Below the pieces are notes generated by a model. That model was not told where the DNA came from, ran no database searches, and saw nothing but the letters and a program-made list of their open reading frames with translations. The position numbers and the translations under genes were made by a program. From Rubrobacter sp. (GTDB lineage Bacteria > Actinomycetota > Rubrobacteria > Rubrobacterales > Rubrobacteraceae), in NCBI GenBank assembly GCA_013815575.1, contig JACDFX010000133.1, positions 1 to 6,011 of the forward strand: a stretch of DNA of 6,011 nucleotides, in the 5' to 3' direction. Shown here piece after piece: positions 5,184-6,011 of the stretch (its first letter is position 1; every line of letters begins with the position of its first letter).

Positions 5184-5392
5184 AAGCCTGCCGGTATTCC
5201 CGGTCTGTGTGACCATCCTCATCACCACGGCCAACGAACCGAATCCGGGGAACCGGACGCCGATAAAACGCGAACTCGGGAGGAGCAGCGGCCCGCCCGC
5301 GTCGGGATCCAGGGCAGTGAGACAGCGTGCGAACCCAGCCGGGACGAGACCCCCGCCGCTTCCAAGCCGGAGAACAAACGGCCCGTAGAAGC
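5184..5392. other. Gene-free part of the divergent region
   Basis: I see no convincing gene here. Reading frames exist on the minus strand but lack a ribosome binding site and any recognisable domain. One weak feature is GGTC-TGTGT-GACC at 5202-5214, which overlaps CTGTGTGACCA (5205-5215), one base from the FadR-type TNGTNNNACNA pattern. It could be a secondary site for the GntR protein. Confidence 0.4.
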
Positions 5393-5407
5393 ATTTGTTT
5401 GACAAAT
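5393..5407. promoter_or_regulatory. Predicted GntR/FCD operator over the transporter promoter
   Basis: ATTTGT-TTG-ACAAAT is a perfect 6-bp inverted repeat with a 3-bp centre. Its core TTGTTTGACAA fits the known FadR-subfamily pattern TNGTNNNACNA. It overlaps the -35 hexamer TTGACA (5399-5404) of the transporter promoter, so a bound protein should exclude RNA polymerase. The GntR/FCD gene starting 270 bp away is the likely binder. Confidence 0.7.
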
Positions 5408-5427
5408 TATCGTGGTTTGGCTATCTT
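5399..5427 (+). promoter_or_regulatory. Sigma-70-type promoter of the MFS transporter gene
   Basis: A consensus TTGACA (5399-5404), a 17-bp spacer and TATCTT (5422-5427) predict a start near 5434 and an 80-nt leader before the ATG. This is the best -35 box in the window. Such a strong promoter overlapped by an operator fits control by repression. Confidence 0.75.
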
Positions 5428-5438
5428 GCGGGTTGGGT

Positions 5439-5476
5439 GTCTGGTGCGGTGGCGTGGAGCACGCGTAGCACCAGAC
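5439..5476 (+). promoter_or_regulatory. Long hairpin in the 5' leader of the transporter mRNA
   Basis: GTCTGGTGC (5439-5447) pairs perfectly with GCACCAGAC (5468-5476). Inside, GCGTG (5452-5456) pairs with CACGC (5460-5464) around a GAG loop, with a small internal bulge between the two stems. The 38-nt hairpin begins about 5 nt after the predicted transcript start and ends 23 nt before the Shine-Dalgarno. No U-tract follows, so it is not an obvious attenuator. It may stabilise the mRNA or be a protein site. Confidence 0.55.
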
Positions 5477-5515
5477 TATTGGGTGTTGAGGGGCTAGTCA
5501 AGGAGGACCGCAAAG

Positions 5516-6011
5516 ATGGTTGACAGACCAGGTCGGGAGGGCGAGGGCTCTACTGGAAGCGCCGGTGGGACGCCCGCCGACGCCCCAGCGATCGATACCA
5601 ACATCACCAACAAGACCCTGGTCTACTCTTCGGTCGTCTGCTTTTTGGCCTGGGTCTTCTCCGTCTACGACTACACGCTGTTCGGGGCGCTGCTTCCGGT
5701 CATCTCGGATGAGTTCGGGTGGTCGACCTCGTTCGGCACCTTTATCGTAACCCTCGTGGCGGTTGGGACCATCCTCGTGGCGCTCGCGGTCGGGCCGATG
5801 CTCGACTACCTGGGCAGGAAGCCGTCTCTGGTCATCGCGACCGTCGGCGCGGCCCTCAGCTCCGGCCTCACGGCCCTGGCGCCCGCGAGCTTCGCCGGGG
5901 CCTACATGACTGTGGTGCGGACCTTCTCCGGCCTCGGCTACTCCGAGCAGGCGGTAAACGCGACGTACCTCAACGAGATGTACGGCAACCACCCGCGGCG
6001 GGGTTTCATCT
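5516..6011 (+). CDS. MFS transporter (metabolite:H+ symporter-like), 5' part
   Basis: The first 165 residues of a major facilitator superfamily permease cut off by the window end. A polar N-terminal tail of about 33 residues precedes helix 1 (about 35-62, with YDYTLFGALLPVI, an acidic residue within the helix as in proton-coupled acid symporters). The helix 2-3 loop carries the MFS signature GPMLDYLGRKP at 93-103, with the usual D97, G100, R101 and K102. NATYLNEMYGNHPRRG near the end is typical of the sialate/aromatic-acid symporter-like branch. The ATG at 5516 has AAGGAGGA (5500-5507) 8 nt upstream. Repression by the divergent GntR/FCD protein is likely. The substrate is probably a small organic acid or sugar acid, but this is inferred from context. 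Confidence 0.88.
   Translation, partial: MVDRPGREGEGSTGSAGGTPADAPAIDTNITNKTLVYSSVVCFLAWVFSVYDYTLFGALLPVISDEFGWSTSFGTFIVTLVAVGTILVALAVGPMLDYLGRKPSLVIATVGAALSSGLTALAPASFAGAYMTVVRTFSGLGYSEQAVNATYLNEMYGNHPRRGFI

Noticed and set aside
5154..5405. Minus-strand open frame of 83 codons in the divergent region
   Set aside because: There is no ribosome binding site, no recognisable domain, and its start overlaps the operator and -35 box of the transporter promoter.
1..6011. CRISPR array, insertion sequence, tRNA-associated integration site or defence operon
   Set aside because: I found no regularly spaced direct repeats, no transposase or integrase motifs, and no second copy of the tRNA 3' end in the window.

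Overview
The window is high-GC with strongly G/C-ending codons. It carries anti-sigma-type ATPase/STAS proteins, an FCD-type GntR regulator and a tRNA gene without an encoded CCA. Two genes begin 7-8 nt after a TACAAT -10 box with no Shine-Dalgarno, which suggests leaderless mRNAs. Together this fits an actinobacterium, possibly a deep-branching thermophilic or radiotolerant group such as Rubrobacter. The taxon is inferred from style, not from a marker gene.

Left third (1-2256, all on the minus strand): a GNAT N-acetyltransferase, a fused STAS plus GHKL-ATPase protein, a STAS-like (DUF4325-type) protein fused to a winged helix, and then the first codons of a further gene that leaves the window. 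The ATPase/STAS and STAS-like/winged-helix genes look like a partner-switching pair whose output is a DNA-binding protein rather than a sigma factor. Two related 16-bp palindromes, one just inside the winged-helix gene and one just after it, are candidate operators.

Middle (2313-3994): transcribed divergently from the GNAT gene is an HD-superfamily protein of the dGTPase/SAMHD1-like class. Its catalytic HD doublet reads LD and two further motif histidines are lost, so it is probably a pseudo-enzyme. It is followed by overlapping hairpins, one of which is a good intrinsic terminator for minus-strand transcripts, and by a tRNA-Lys(CTT) gene on the plus strand with an extended -10 promoter.

Right third (3995-6011): a GntR/FCD regulator and a small two-helix membrane protein form a tight minus-strand pair, divergent from an MFS transporter cut off by the window end. 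The 392-bp divergent region holds a strong promoter (TTGACA-N17-TATCTT) for the transporter. A perfect palindrome of the FadR-subfamily type (TTGT-N3-ACAA) overlaps its -35 box, and a long hairpin lies in the transporter's 5' leader. The simplest reading is an effector-released repressor controlling uptake of a small organic acid or similar solute.
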